From: Cenococcum geophilum 1.58
Taxonomy: Eukaryota; Ascomycota; Dothideomycetes; Gloniales; Gloniaceae
Reading direction: 5' to 3'
Assembly: GCA_001692895.1 (NCBI GenBank)
Contig: KV748191.1
Location: forward strand, 248,001-312,000
Length of the DNA stretch: 64,000 bases
The notes beneath the pieces are model-generated. The model saw only the letters and a program-made list of their open reading frames with translations. It was not told where the DNA came from and searched no databases. A program made the position numbers and the translations under genes. Of this stretch, positions 22,307 through 31,649 are shown one piece after another (the first letter of the stretch is position 1; each line of letters starts with the position of its first letter).

Positions 22307-23518
22307 AATGAATTGACGTGCTCTCGCATGACTTCTACTAGCAGCTCTTCCGCGTCCTTAAATTTTGAATTAGATTTCAGAGCATGTGCGAGAGTCTGCA
22401 TTGCCGTTAGAGTTGAAGGGTGCCTGTTACCAAGAACCTCTCTTCTCGTCGCAACTACCTGCTCAGCAATCTTTTGCGCTTCGTCCCATCGTCCTCGCTT
22501 TGAATAGTGTACCGCAAGATTGTTTAACATGCTGAGAGCCACTGGATTGTTGATGCCTACGATTTGCGCAGACAGCTTTGCAGCAGTCGAATGCAATTTC
22601 TCCGCTTGACTATATTCGTCAAGCTCACCAAGAGCCAAAGCAAGGTTGCTCATTGTGAGAAGTGTATCCATGTGCTCGATGCCGAAAATCCCCATCTCAA
22701 TCTTCAATATCCGATTGTACAACCGCACAGCCTCAGCTGCATCACCTTTTTCCAAATGGATCGCAGCAAGATTAGCCGTGCTCGTCAGTGTATCAGTATG
22801 TTCGGGGCCACAAGCTGTCATCATATACTCCAGGACCTGCCTTCCTGTGGTTTCTGCTTCTTCCCAACGCCCCAGGAGTCGGTAGATAGAGGCCATATTG
22901 GATAGACTTCTTTGTGTTTCGTCATTGTCAAGGCCTAGGGCCTGTTGTCTCATTTGGAGAAGACGAGCTTCCACTTCCTCAGCTTCAGTCCACAAACCTC
23001 CTTCCCTTAGAACGGAGGATAACGTCTCTCTTAAGTTGAGCGAGACGTAGTTTTCTTCACCAAAGGATTGCTCAACGTCTTCGAGCTCTTTTGTGAGGTG
23101 GAGAACTACCTCTTTCACGGAATTTCTTCCCAGATGGGCCTGAATGAAGCTCATAGTCCGAATATGACCCTGATTCCATAACTGGTCGAACAGCCCCTTT
23201 CGCTGTAAGACTGCCGGTCCAATCCTTGCTCGCTCGATTTCTGCCTGGAGAGCCACCTCGTCTTTCTTGCTATGCTTGAGATGCCTTTGCGCTTCATCGT
23301 AATTTCTAGCGACTCCAAAACCAGTACGGTACGCGAATGCAAGCTGAAACGCAGCTTTCTCGCAGCATTCCGGCTCACAACGAGGACAAGATGTGTAGGA
23401 TACGCGAGCCTCGAGGGATTTGACGGCATTTGCTCGCACTAAGTAGTCTGTACGACACAGCTGACGGGTCGATTGTGCAAACTTAAACGTTAATACCGAA
23501 ATGCAAGTACGGGTGAAA
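22296..23518 (-). CDS. Sel1-like and N-terminal TPR region of the kinase-TPR protein
   Basis: This exon carries residues from about 365 on. A Sel1-like helix pair (AAFQLAFAYRTGFGVARNYDEA, about 421-442) comes first, followed by a charged helical linker. Then come about 42-residue kinesin-light-chain-type TPRs, recognised by the loop motif (L/F)G-x-x-H-x-x-T at CGPEHTDT, FGIEHMDT and LGNRHPST. TPR arrays bind other proteins. The coding sequence runs into the transposon at 22295 and meets a stop at 22276, six codons after the junction. Confidence 0.85.
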
Positions 23519-23649
23519 CTTCACCTTACAGAGAAATCTTCATTTATTAGCGCAGAAATGGAGTCTTTACTCGAAGTGAGCGAGCTCGTCGTGGCCCTGA
23601 TCTATGTCATTATGGTATGAATTTTCGCTGATGACGGTCAATAATTCAC
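23519..23649 (-). other. Probable intron (131 bp) between kinase and Sel1/TPR regions
   Basis: Donor GTGAAT follows ..NLQ at the end of the kinase. A CTAAT branch-like site lies about 30 bases before acceptor GTGAAG. Splicing places ..TFKFAQSTRQLCRTDYLVRANAV in frame before the TPR region, where relatives have a similar linker. The acceptor is unusual (AAG), so other splice choices, or two separate genes, remain possible. Confidence 0.5.
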
Positions 23650-24792
23650 CTTTGTAAGTTCTCAATGTTGCCTAGCGCATCGATGTGCAAACTTCGTTCA
23701 CTTGGGTTGAGACAAAGCACGGCGTCGAAAAATTTTGTCAGTGCTTCGCTTTCGTTGGTATTTGTGATGCACATTACGTGAATCAGTTTCGCAGCTAAGC
23801 TGGGAATCGTACCCTGCATTTTGAGCGTCTCAAACTGTTCCCTGTCTTTGAGTTTTAAGGTTGGGTTGGAAAGAAAAGAAGAGGTCACCTTTCCTTGGGT
23901 GGACTCAGAGAACGCATGCGGAATGTCAACAAACTGATTACCAAATAGAATCCATATGCAAAGCAGTCCGAACGAATAAAAATCTGCCTTTTTTGCAGCG
24001 GCAATCGTGAATCCTCTTTCATGCCATTCAGGTGCTTCCCAAGGAGAAGTCTTGGGCAAGTTGATTATGTCGGTTTCCTTGGCTCCAAGACATGAGAACC
24101 CAAAGTCGGCAACTTTTGGCGTACGTAGTCCAAGATCGCTGCTGAAAATGAGTACATTCTCCGGCTTTATGTCTCCGTGGACGATGTCTGCGTGCCGTCT
24201 TAGCCAACGTGGAGAATAAGATAGAGCCGGTCATACTGCGGTCATGGAGTGTTAAGATGGCACTTGCAATACCAATGCATAAGTCTACTCTTTGCAGCAC
24301 CGAGAGAGACCTCCCACTCTCCGAAGCCATAAACGATCTTAGGTCTCCATGACGTGCCTTTTCAAAGACAAGCACAGGCGAAACAGCGCTGGAATTAGAC
24401 TGCACCTCCCAGCAAATTCCCTCCAGGTTTAGAACGTTTGGATGATTCCGAACCGGAGCCTGTTGCAGCACCCGGACTTCCGATGAGAACACTCTAAAAA
24501 CGTCCCCGGGCACACTTCGACCGTGAGATCGTTTAAACGCAAAACTTCTCTGTGCATTCTGAATCGACTGGCTGACTACTGACTGTGCACCACTACCCAA
24601 ATCCTGAAGGCCAGATTGCCACAAAATGGGGAGTATATTGACATTATGTTGTTGCAATATGCAGAGGAACGATATGATATCGTTGTGTATGTTGTGGTGG
24701 ATGTCGGTCAGGAGAGAGGTAAGGGGAGCCGCACTCCAATAAGAAGAACCATCTTTTAAAAAGCTCGGGAATCTTCCATCCTTGGTGCCCAT
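23650..24792 (-). CDS. Kinase module of the kinase-TPR protein (exons 1 and 2)
   Basis: The module covers residues 1-364, from ATG 24792. After an N-terminal segment of about 60 residues comes the kinase domain. The glycine-rich loop is LGSGAQSVV (about 65-73). The ATP-anchoring Lys is in FAFKR (87), and the helix-C Glu is in SSEVRVL (105). The catalytic loop IVHGDIKPEN (187-196) has HGD in place of HRD. The metal-binding DFG is at 213-215, and EAPEW (236-240) matches the APE motif. All key residues are present, so it looks active. The 49-bp intron (GTATGACC...branch GCTAAGAC...CGCAG) lies just before the catalytic loop and explains the apparent frameshift there. It is cytoplasmic by appearance, with no signal or membrane segment. 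Confidence 0.85.
24188..24236 (-). other. Spliceosomal intron (49 bp) in the kinase domain
   Basis: The donor is GTATGA, a branch-like GGCTAAGAC lies about 15 bases before the end, and the acceptor is CGCAG. Splicing joins LHDR directly to NIVHGDIKPEN, which recreates the conserved kinase catalytic loop. Reading through gives a non-kinase frame. Confidence 0.9.
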
Positions 24793-25008
24793 CTTGATTA
24801 GTCAGTGGACCTAGTGTAATAAGTTAAGCAGCAAGACCGGTCATTTTTGATGGAGTGCAAGTTTTGCGGGACACTTATCCGTGGAGAAATCCCGCCACGG
24901 CGTGACGCCAAGGATCTAGTGCCACGCTTGTGGACTCCTCAAGTCCTGAACCAATCATATTACACCGAGGGGCATTTCTCCCCGAGAGTCTGAGGCTTAA
25001 CGTAGTTA
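24793..25008 (-). promoter_or_regulatory. Upstream region of the kinase-TPR gene
   Basis: This is 216 bp of normal-composition DNA between the kinase start codon and a pogo element. On the plus strand it contains AACCAATCAT at 24949-24958, a CCAAT-type motif. It also contains a 47-codon plus-strand frame (24850-24993, starting MECKFCGTLIRG) that I do not consider a gene. The gene's natural upstream DNA is cut off at 25008 by the transposon. Confidence 0.4.
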
Positions 25009-27071
25009 ACCAGGAAGCGAGCCACCCCACGTAGCGAGCCACATAAGAATATTCCTACCATTTTTTATTTTATAGCAAATTGCACTAAAACCAAAAAGCC
25101 TTAGCATATTACAAGATGCCAAATCAATCCTTACCCTCTCGCGAAGCCGAGACTGCTATATAAAATATCATACAAGATCTTTCTTCTAGTGTTAAGCCGT
25201 CGATTCGCAAGGCCTTTAGCGCCCACGAAGCACCCAGATCTACCGTTAGACATCGTCTTGCTAGCCGTCTCTCACAACACAAAGCTTACCTAGGTTTATT
25301 ATATCCTTTACAAGAACAGTAAATTATCCACGAATATTAATCCTGGGGCCTTCTATTAAAGGTTAATATGCTCTTAGAAATGGCTTATTCCCTTTTAGGA
25401 AAAGGCTAAACTGTAGGCAAGCATTAGGGGCAGAGATTCGTTTAACGCCACGGTTTTAGCACTATATTAAGTCGTCAGCTCGACTATTAAAGAGCTTGGA
25501 ATGACGATCCAGTGGTTATATATAATTAGTTTACGTTCTTCTATACCGTTCGTGAGCGATATCAAGTCAAGCATTTAAAATTTATTAGCAACTTTAACGA
25601 GAAGGGGGTGATACTAGGCCTTGCAGTAGTAGCCTAGGTAATCGTGTTAGGCAAGACGTGTAGGGAGAGGTTAAAAAATTTAACAGTTATACAGCCAGGC
25701 TCTTATAAGTCAGTGTCTATTATTAAGATAATTTGCGCCAATAGCTCTCTACTGCCTACCTTCTTAATTTAGAAGGCATAAACCCACCTAGAAGGATGGT
25801 ATTAAATTAGTAAGCAAAATAAGGGCCTTTACGGATATATATACGCCATATCCTAGTAGGTGGACGGACAACTCCTTAGGTCTATATTATATTAAATATT
25901 ACAATAAACATACGAGATATCTTGTAAAAGATTCCGACGGTAAAATATAGCAATATCGCCTGCTTTTAATGGATAATTATTTAAGCCACCTTACCTAGCA
26001 ATTTGTTAAGTATGCGCTTGCGCATAAGATCGTCCTAATAGCCCTACCACCTCATTTAACTTATAAGCTTTAACCACTAGATATGGGTTATTTTGGGCCG
26101 CTTTCTCACTACTACAGGAAACAAGTAGATAACTTCTGTTGATATAGCCACTTAGGTGTTCATAAGGAATATTTTTTAAAGCTCTACCCGAAGGCGCATA
26201 TGCAGGTATTTACCCACAATACGATCTACAGCGCCTAAAAAGCTATAGGCCTTCTACCTTATAATCCTACTGCTGTCTTAAAGGCTTTTACCCGTATAGA
26301 GCCTTCTAAAAGCTAGGATATAGAGGAATTAAATATACCTACTACTTTACGCACCTTAAAAACGCTAAGAGCTATAAGGGAAATCGAATCTCTATACAAT
26401 TAAATCAATGAATCAACGACCGCGCGACCTGACGGCCTACTTAAGACTCTAACTCGACGACGTCTTAGAAAGCTATTTAAAGCTTTAATAGGCTTCGCGA
26501 CCGACTCCCATATCTAAAGGGAAGAAAATAAGAAATATTAAAGCTTTTGTATTAATAAGAAGTCAAGCAGGCAACTCCTTAGTAAGGGCAGAGTCCTTAG
26601 TTAGGAAGACGTTAATTAATTAAAATTTAAAGATCTATAGAAGCAGGAGGCCTCCGCATAAAAGTTAACTTAAAGGGAGTATAAGGAAGGAACGACTCTA
26701 CCAGAGCTTAACGTTGCTACGTTAAGTAGAGCCGTTCTAAACCCTAGTAAATATAATCAGGATTAGGCCCACCTCTCTTATATATTTAGGTGTGATCCGC
26801 AGCCTACAAATAAGTAGATTAACGGGTCGTTGATTTGGAAAGGGACGTCGTAGGAATATAGTAGCCGCCTATGCAGTTAGTCGGCGCGCGGGTCTATATC
26901 ACCACCAAAACGTAGATAAATTAATTTAAGCAATATCGCGATCGAAATAGTAGTATAAAAGCTTCAATTTGGCCTATTTAGAAAATATATAAGCTTGTTG
27001 TTGATTTTATTATAAATTAATCAAATATCACCTGTATGTGGCTCGCTACGTGGGGTGGCTCGCTTCCTGGT
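25009..27071 (+). mobile_element. Pogo/Fot1-type DNA transposon 2
   Basis: The 2063-bp element has 37-bp perfect terminal inverted repeats (25009-25045 and 27035-27071, starting ACCAGGAAGCGAGCC). TA dinucleotides lie at both edges, but the right one overlaps the last TIR base, so the duplication is imperfect by one position. It differs in TIR and protein from the element at 14493. It marks the right border of the gene island. Confidence 0.85.
25116..26930 (+). pseudogene. Pogo/Fot1-family transposase 2, killed by stops
   Basis: From ATG 25116 (MPNQSLPSREAE) the plus-strand frame shows a psq/HTH region (SSVKPSIRKAFSAHEAPRST) and then the DDE core. Its first catalytic block is NFNEKGVILGLA (family N-F-D-E-K-G), and the second is LLMDNYLSHLT, followed by LPPHLTYKL.PLDMGYFGPL. 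Many TAA/TAG stops interrupt it. The tail is lysine/glutamate-rich and probably helical. The first Asp has become Asn, while the second Asp is still present. The end coordinate is approximate. Confidence 0.8.
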
Positions 27072-27296
27072 AGTAACGTCTTAGCCACCTAGACGAGACA
27101 GCCACCCACAGACCTGCGGAGGATAGGCCGGATAGCCCTCTCGGATAATAGACCTATCAGCTGGTAGTATCCGGAGACTATCCGGATAGTCTCCGGATAG
27201 TCTTAGCAAAATCCCCTAATATGCTTATACTTGTAATACACCCTCCAATATTAAATAAATAAATTTTCTATTAGTATAGATTTATAGAGCTTAATA
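27072..27296. other. Spacer with a 32-bp perfect palindrome
   Basis: This is a short non-coding stretch. Positions 27168-27199 form a perfect 32-bp palindrome centred between 27183 and 27184, built from CCGGAGACTATCC and its complement. The left part is of mixed composition; the right part is AT-rich. Confidence 0.6.
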
Positions 27297-27686
27297 TGCG
27301 GAACGTTGGTCCCCTAACGCAAATTTTGACCCGAGTTTATAACCTAAAGCTTTAACTTAGAGCTTTATTATATAGACTTTAATTAATATATATAGAGATA
27401 AGGTTTTCCAGGGGGAGACCCCCTGGGACCCCCCTATATAGAGCTTTTGCTTAATTTAGAAGTAGTAGTAAGATTAAGGCGCCTTGGTTACCGCTAGGTA
27501 AGGATCTACTGCAGTGACTAAGGCACCCTACTTAAGCTAGGCTTAAAGATTATATTGGTCACAAATATAGCATATATTTAGACTGCAGAGCTTTAATATA
27601 GAGCCCTCTACGTAGGATATAATATAGTAGATTATAATTCTAATTTAAAGCTTTATATACTAAATATTTTTAATACCTAATAACTA
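27297..27686. repeat. ~390-bp dispersed repeat, intact copy
   Basis: It starts TGCGGAACGTTGGTCCC and ends CCTAATAACTA. It matches 35513-35851 plus 46761-46835. It contains a GC-rich hairpin, AGGGGGAGACCCCCT, followed by CCCCCCTATATAG. An LTR or a short non-autonomous element are both possible. The flanks of the two copies give no consistent target duplication, so the class is open. Confidence 0.7.
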
Positions 27687-28430
27687 TTAACTATGTCATT
27701 ACCCACCCAGTTTGGACGTACGACAACGTAATAGCTTAGTGATAACGTAATAGCTCGGCACCGAGTAATGGGAGGGGGGAGGAGGGGGAGAAGATTGGGG
27801 GTGGCTCGGCTACTATAAGAAGGTTATAATATTAGTGTGGTATTAAACTTTAAAAATTGTGTCCCGGGAGCTTAATTAACGACCCCTATATAAAACATTA
27901 ATAACGTTTAATTATAGAGCTTTAAACCGGCAGATTTTCTAGGAATACCTATTATAAGCAGCTCCGAGTACAAAATCTAAAATATTTAGTAGTAGTGTGA
28001 GTATGGGATAGGGGTACATATTTGCGTTCCCAAATATTGTTATATAACGCAATTTTTGGGTAATAAAAACCGCCGTTAACGTTACTCAACTAATACCTAC
28101 CGGAGGTTCCTCCGTCCTTCCTGTCTCCTCTCTTACCCATCTCCTCGTTAGATGCTATCTATATCGCCACGTTAACCAATAGATCCCTTAGTGGGGACTA
28201 GGGAGGAGTATTGGAGCACCTCTAGCTCTTATAAGGAAGAAGAAAAGAAGAGAGGAAGGTGTAGAGAAGGGAGTATTTATAGACGGGAGGAGGCCCTATA
28301 AGTACGTGATTTGGTAAGTACTAATAAGCATAAGATTCTCGTATAAGATGGGCTTAATTGCTTACTAAAATATAGGGTGTCTCTGTTACTGCAGTAGCTA
28401 CTACAGTAGTAGAGACGCCTTAAATATTTA
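27687..28430. other. Unassigned non-coding stretch
   Basis: Composition is mixed, with a G-rich tract near 27765-27800 (GGGAGGGGGGAGGAGGGGG). I found no terminal repeats, no coding frame and no matches elsewhere in the window. Confidence 0.4.
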
Positions 28431-28439
28431 ATGTAACCG

Positions 28440-28960
28440 ACTACTGAGGCTGTTAATAAGTAAAAGGTAGGCTACCAATGTAGTGCGAATAATGTAGTTG
28501 TTGATATCGTTTATAGCCTGTTTTTGCTTCTAGTGTACGCGTAGATTGTCCTTATATTCGGCGTAGAGCTAGTTATAGGCAGTAAGCTAATTTAGGTCTA
28601 GCTTTGCTATTGATATAGCTATAGGTAGTATGTCCCTTGGTATGGGCCGACTTAGTAGTTCTAGCTTTAGAAGATCGTCTTTTTTCTTAAATAGGTCGAT
28701 ATACTGCCATACCTCGTTAGTTTTAGCTATATCTTAGATAATAAAGAACTATTAAATCTAATCGGATAGCTTGTCAAGGATAAGGTTAATTTTTAATTTA
28801 GTAGAGGTTGTTATTTTTAGAATTTAATAGGTTAGGAAGGGTTCAGGTTAGAGTCTAGCTAGCGTCTTAGCAGAACCTTATTTGGACGTTCTAAACTTTT
28901 AATTTAATTCGTTAGTTCGTTTGTTAGTTAGATTTTATTATAGGGAGCGCAATTAATAAC
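28440..28960 (-). pseudogene. Copia-type gag remnant
   Basis: The minus strand reads KTNEVWQYIDLFKKK, then PRDILPIAISIAKLDL..LTAYN.LYAEYKDNLRVH.KQKQAINDIN, with stops at expected Gln/Trp positions. Fungal copia gag proteins have this W..Y.(D/N)P start and helical middle. No linked pol is recognised, so it is an orphan fragment beside the Helitron. Confidence 0.5.
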
Positions 28961-29206
28961 CCCTACTAACAGCTCTAACTACGTCTAATTTTTAATTTAT
29001 AAATCGATAGATCTATAGGTAATAGTTATTTTAAGTAGCTCCAGGTGCGGTATATATAAAATCTTAACTATAGTATAGAGAAGTCGTGGCTGCTAATATG
29101 CGGTCCTAAGTAGCATATATTCTCGGAGGTCACGTAACTCCTTATATAAGCGATATTTCCGCCCTTTAAAAAAAAATTAAAAAATTCTAAAAATTAATCA
29201 ACGCTA

Positions 29207-29494
29207 TCCCTTAACCCGCCGGCGTCCTACCGGAAGCTGGTCCGTGCCCGAACACCAGAATGAAAATAACATGTATGGCTAATTACTATTAACAATGCCT
29301 TCCAATCGTACTCCTAATGATATAGGCCTTGTCCAACCGACTCAGTATAACGTTCAGCCAAATCGATATGCTAAAAAGCCACCACCGAAGCCATGGCCGT
29401 TGCCCGATTTTACTCCTACGACGATTCGATTTGGTTGATCTGATTGGCTAGTCCTTATCGATAACGGTAGGACGCAATCCGGCGGGTTAAGGGA
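29207..29494. mobile_element. 288-bp MITE, TA-flanked, not RIP-mutated
   Basis: The ends TCCCTTAACCCGCCGG and CCGGCGGGTTAAGGGA are perfect 16-bp inverted repeats flanked by TA (29205-29206 and 29495-29496). Similarity continues inward (CGTCCTACCG). This is typical of a Tc1/mariner-class non-autonomous element. The surroundings are RIP-altered but this is not. It contains a 47-codon plus-strand frame, listed separately. Confidence 0.85.
29295..29438 (+). other. 47-codon open frame inside the MITE
   Basis: It starts MPSNRTPNDIGLV and continues through a lysine/proline-rich stretch (YAKKPPPKPWPLPDF). It may be a leftover of the parent transposase or of captured host sequence, or it may be chance. 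No domain is recognised. Confidence 0.25.
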
Positions 29495-29549
29495 TAGACA
29501 GTAGTAATATTAATCCGGCAATACTGCCAATTCTCCCTATATACTATTA

Positions 29550-31090
29550 TATGTATATCTAACAGCTCTAAAAGCGGTAAGAAGGTAAGACGGATAGGGG
29601 GGTTAAAATTTAGAAAATTAGATTTTGTAGTTAAGCTGTTTAAAAATTAGGAAACTAAGACGAATACTATATTCTCCGCTTACCTCCGAGCCAGTATATA
29701 ATTTCCTATTTAGGAAAAGTCGTTTATAAGTAGTTACTACTACCTCCGTATAAAATCTTCTTATTATACCTCTTTAGTCTTACTTATAGATAACTAAAAT
29801 CGTTCTATATTAAACCCACGTTTAAATATAAGCCCTAAAAGCTTCTTAACTTATAAGATTACTACATAGGTTAGCCCGGCTGTCTTATCCTTTTCCTTAA
29901 TATCTAGAACCACCCGGTTAAGTGTTAGGCCCTAGCTTTTATATATAGTAAGAGTAAAAGCTAGAGTAATTAGAAATTAACGCCGTAAGCAAGAGCCTCT
30001 TATACCCTCCTACTTATAAAGTATAGAAAATATAGGGACGACTTTCTTACCATCCTACCGAGTGAATAGGGTAGGTCCGTTGTACCTATTTACTATAATT
30101 AGTAGTAACTAAGGCTGATCCTTTTTAATATCCGCGTGTCCCTTCTATACGACATCTTTAACTGTACTAGTAGTACCGTTTACTAAGCCTAGTTTAACCC
30201 AGATATTCTATATTAGTATTACTTTCGCGCCAATATATAGGGCTAGATTCTCTATAGTATTGCACTAATTAGGAGTAACTTTCCGCGTACCTATACTAGT
30301 GTTAACTAACTTAATAGCCACCACTGGCTGTAAAAGGTCGCGAAGCCAAATAGTGTTATACTTACCTATAGCAGCACGTATGCTATATAGCCGAATTACG
30401 TTATTAAAGCCTGTAACTTTATTAATAGATAGGTCCTACTTATACCTAGTTAAAAGAAGCTTCTAGGTCAAATTACTTATAAAATCACTACGTAGCTTTA
30501 TAAGGGCGGTCCTAAATACAGAGCTCTTAGCGTTATTACCGCCCTGCCGTATAACTTAATCTAGGACAGCTGTTTAGTTAATTGCCTTATAGGCTCCCTT
30601 TTTATAGCTGGCGAGCTCTAACGGCCTAGTAGGTAAATTGCTATATAAGGCCGCCTAACCTATAGGGGGAAGCTAATAGAAATCGCCTACTAGCAAGATG
30701 TTTAAGCCTTTAAAGTAGTCATCATTACACGTAGAGTAGATCTAACGGAGGCGGTAATTAATCTAGGCTAGATATACTTACCCGATTATAGATTTCTCGT
30801 TAAGGATAAAATAGTAAATATCCTTAAAAGCTTATTATAGAGGCGTAAGACTAGTAGTAGGCAATTTATTAAACGGACGGTTTACTAGTAACCTTAATAG
30901 ATTATATATAGTTCTGCCGTTAATATTAAAGGCAGCTACCCTAGTAGGGGCCACTTAAGCTAATGGTAACGGCTTGCTATAAGCCCTTGCCATATTATAG
31001 AGTGTGGTAGAGAGGACAGTAATAAGATATAATTTACTGGTTCCTGCCTCTCTATTAATATTAATCCGTAATAGGGGGGGGCTAAGGCCC
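29550..31090 (-). pseudogene. Helitron PIF1-like helicase domain (dead)
   Basis: The Walker A block reads INREAGTSKLYLI near 31020-31070 (family GxAGTGKS). The Walker B area reads NEKSIIG, followed by LNILLVGDFY.LPPIG near 30650-30710 (motif III GDFxQLPPV). A C-terminal block, AFTLTIYKS.GLTLNRVVLDIK, lies near 29900-29960 (family T-I-H-K-S-Q-G-x-T-L). Many stops are present, and Gly, Ser and His residues needed for ATP use are changed. In a live element this unwinds DNA behind the Rep nick. Confidence 0.8.
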
Positions 31091-31649
31091 ACTTGGATCT
31101 GCCTATAGTAATTAACTATAACATTATAGATATAACGCTGACCTAGTTATAAGAAGGACGGAGTTGCTATTTAGGATAGGCGGCTCTACGGTAGAGGCTA
31201 TAGCCATACTTCCTACTAATAAGTCCTCTTATTAAGCTGCGGGTATGTACCCTAATACGTACTCCAGTTATAGTTATAATTAAGCTCCCTATTACTAAGC
31301 CTATTAGGATCCTTAATTTTAACTCCGTTAGTATTTTAAACGCGGGCATATAGGGCTTTAAAGGACTAGTATAGCTCCAAGTCGTCTATAAAATCGTCCT
31401 TAAACTTATTAATATTATTAGCAGTTTTATAATCTTCCTTTAGTTTCTAATTATAGAAGTAGTTGGGTAGGTACTAATAAGAGTTAACGCAAGCCTAATA
31501 GGAAGCTACATAATTAGGGGCCCCGAATCCATTAGTATAAGTAGCTATTTCCTTATACTCCCTCTACGGGTAATAAAGAATAAGCTTTATATAGTAGAAC
31601 TTAAGATACTACGGATGGGAATAATTACCGTTATATCGCGGAAAGCACG

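Larger units (their letters stand above)
20667..24792 (-). pseudogene. Protein kinase-Sel1-TPR (kinesin-light-chain-repeat) gene, split by a transposon
   Basis: I read one gene: exon 1 24237-24792, intron 24188-24236, exon 2 23650-24187, a probable intron 23519-23649, then a long TPR exon interrupted at 21205-22295. Without the insertion and one 11-bp duplication, the exons total 2844 bases, giving 947 residues. As it stands the frame stops at 22276 inside the insertion, leaving a 778-residue protein with five of about nine TPRs. This domain order (serine/threonine-like kinase, Sel1-like, kinesin-light-chain TPRs) is known in filamentous fungi, often in expanded families and sometimes linked to NLR-like or incompatibility loci. 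Its role here is not known. The truncated form keeps the whole kinase and could still be made. Confidence 0.8.

Noticed and set aside
24850..24993. 47-codon plus-strand frame starting MECKFCGTLIRG
   Set aside because: It is short, lies in the upstream region of the kinase gene, and has no splice or homology support; the CxxC alone is not enough.
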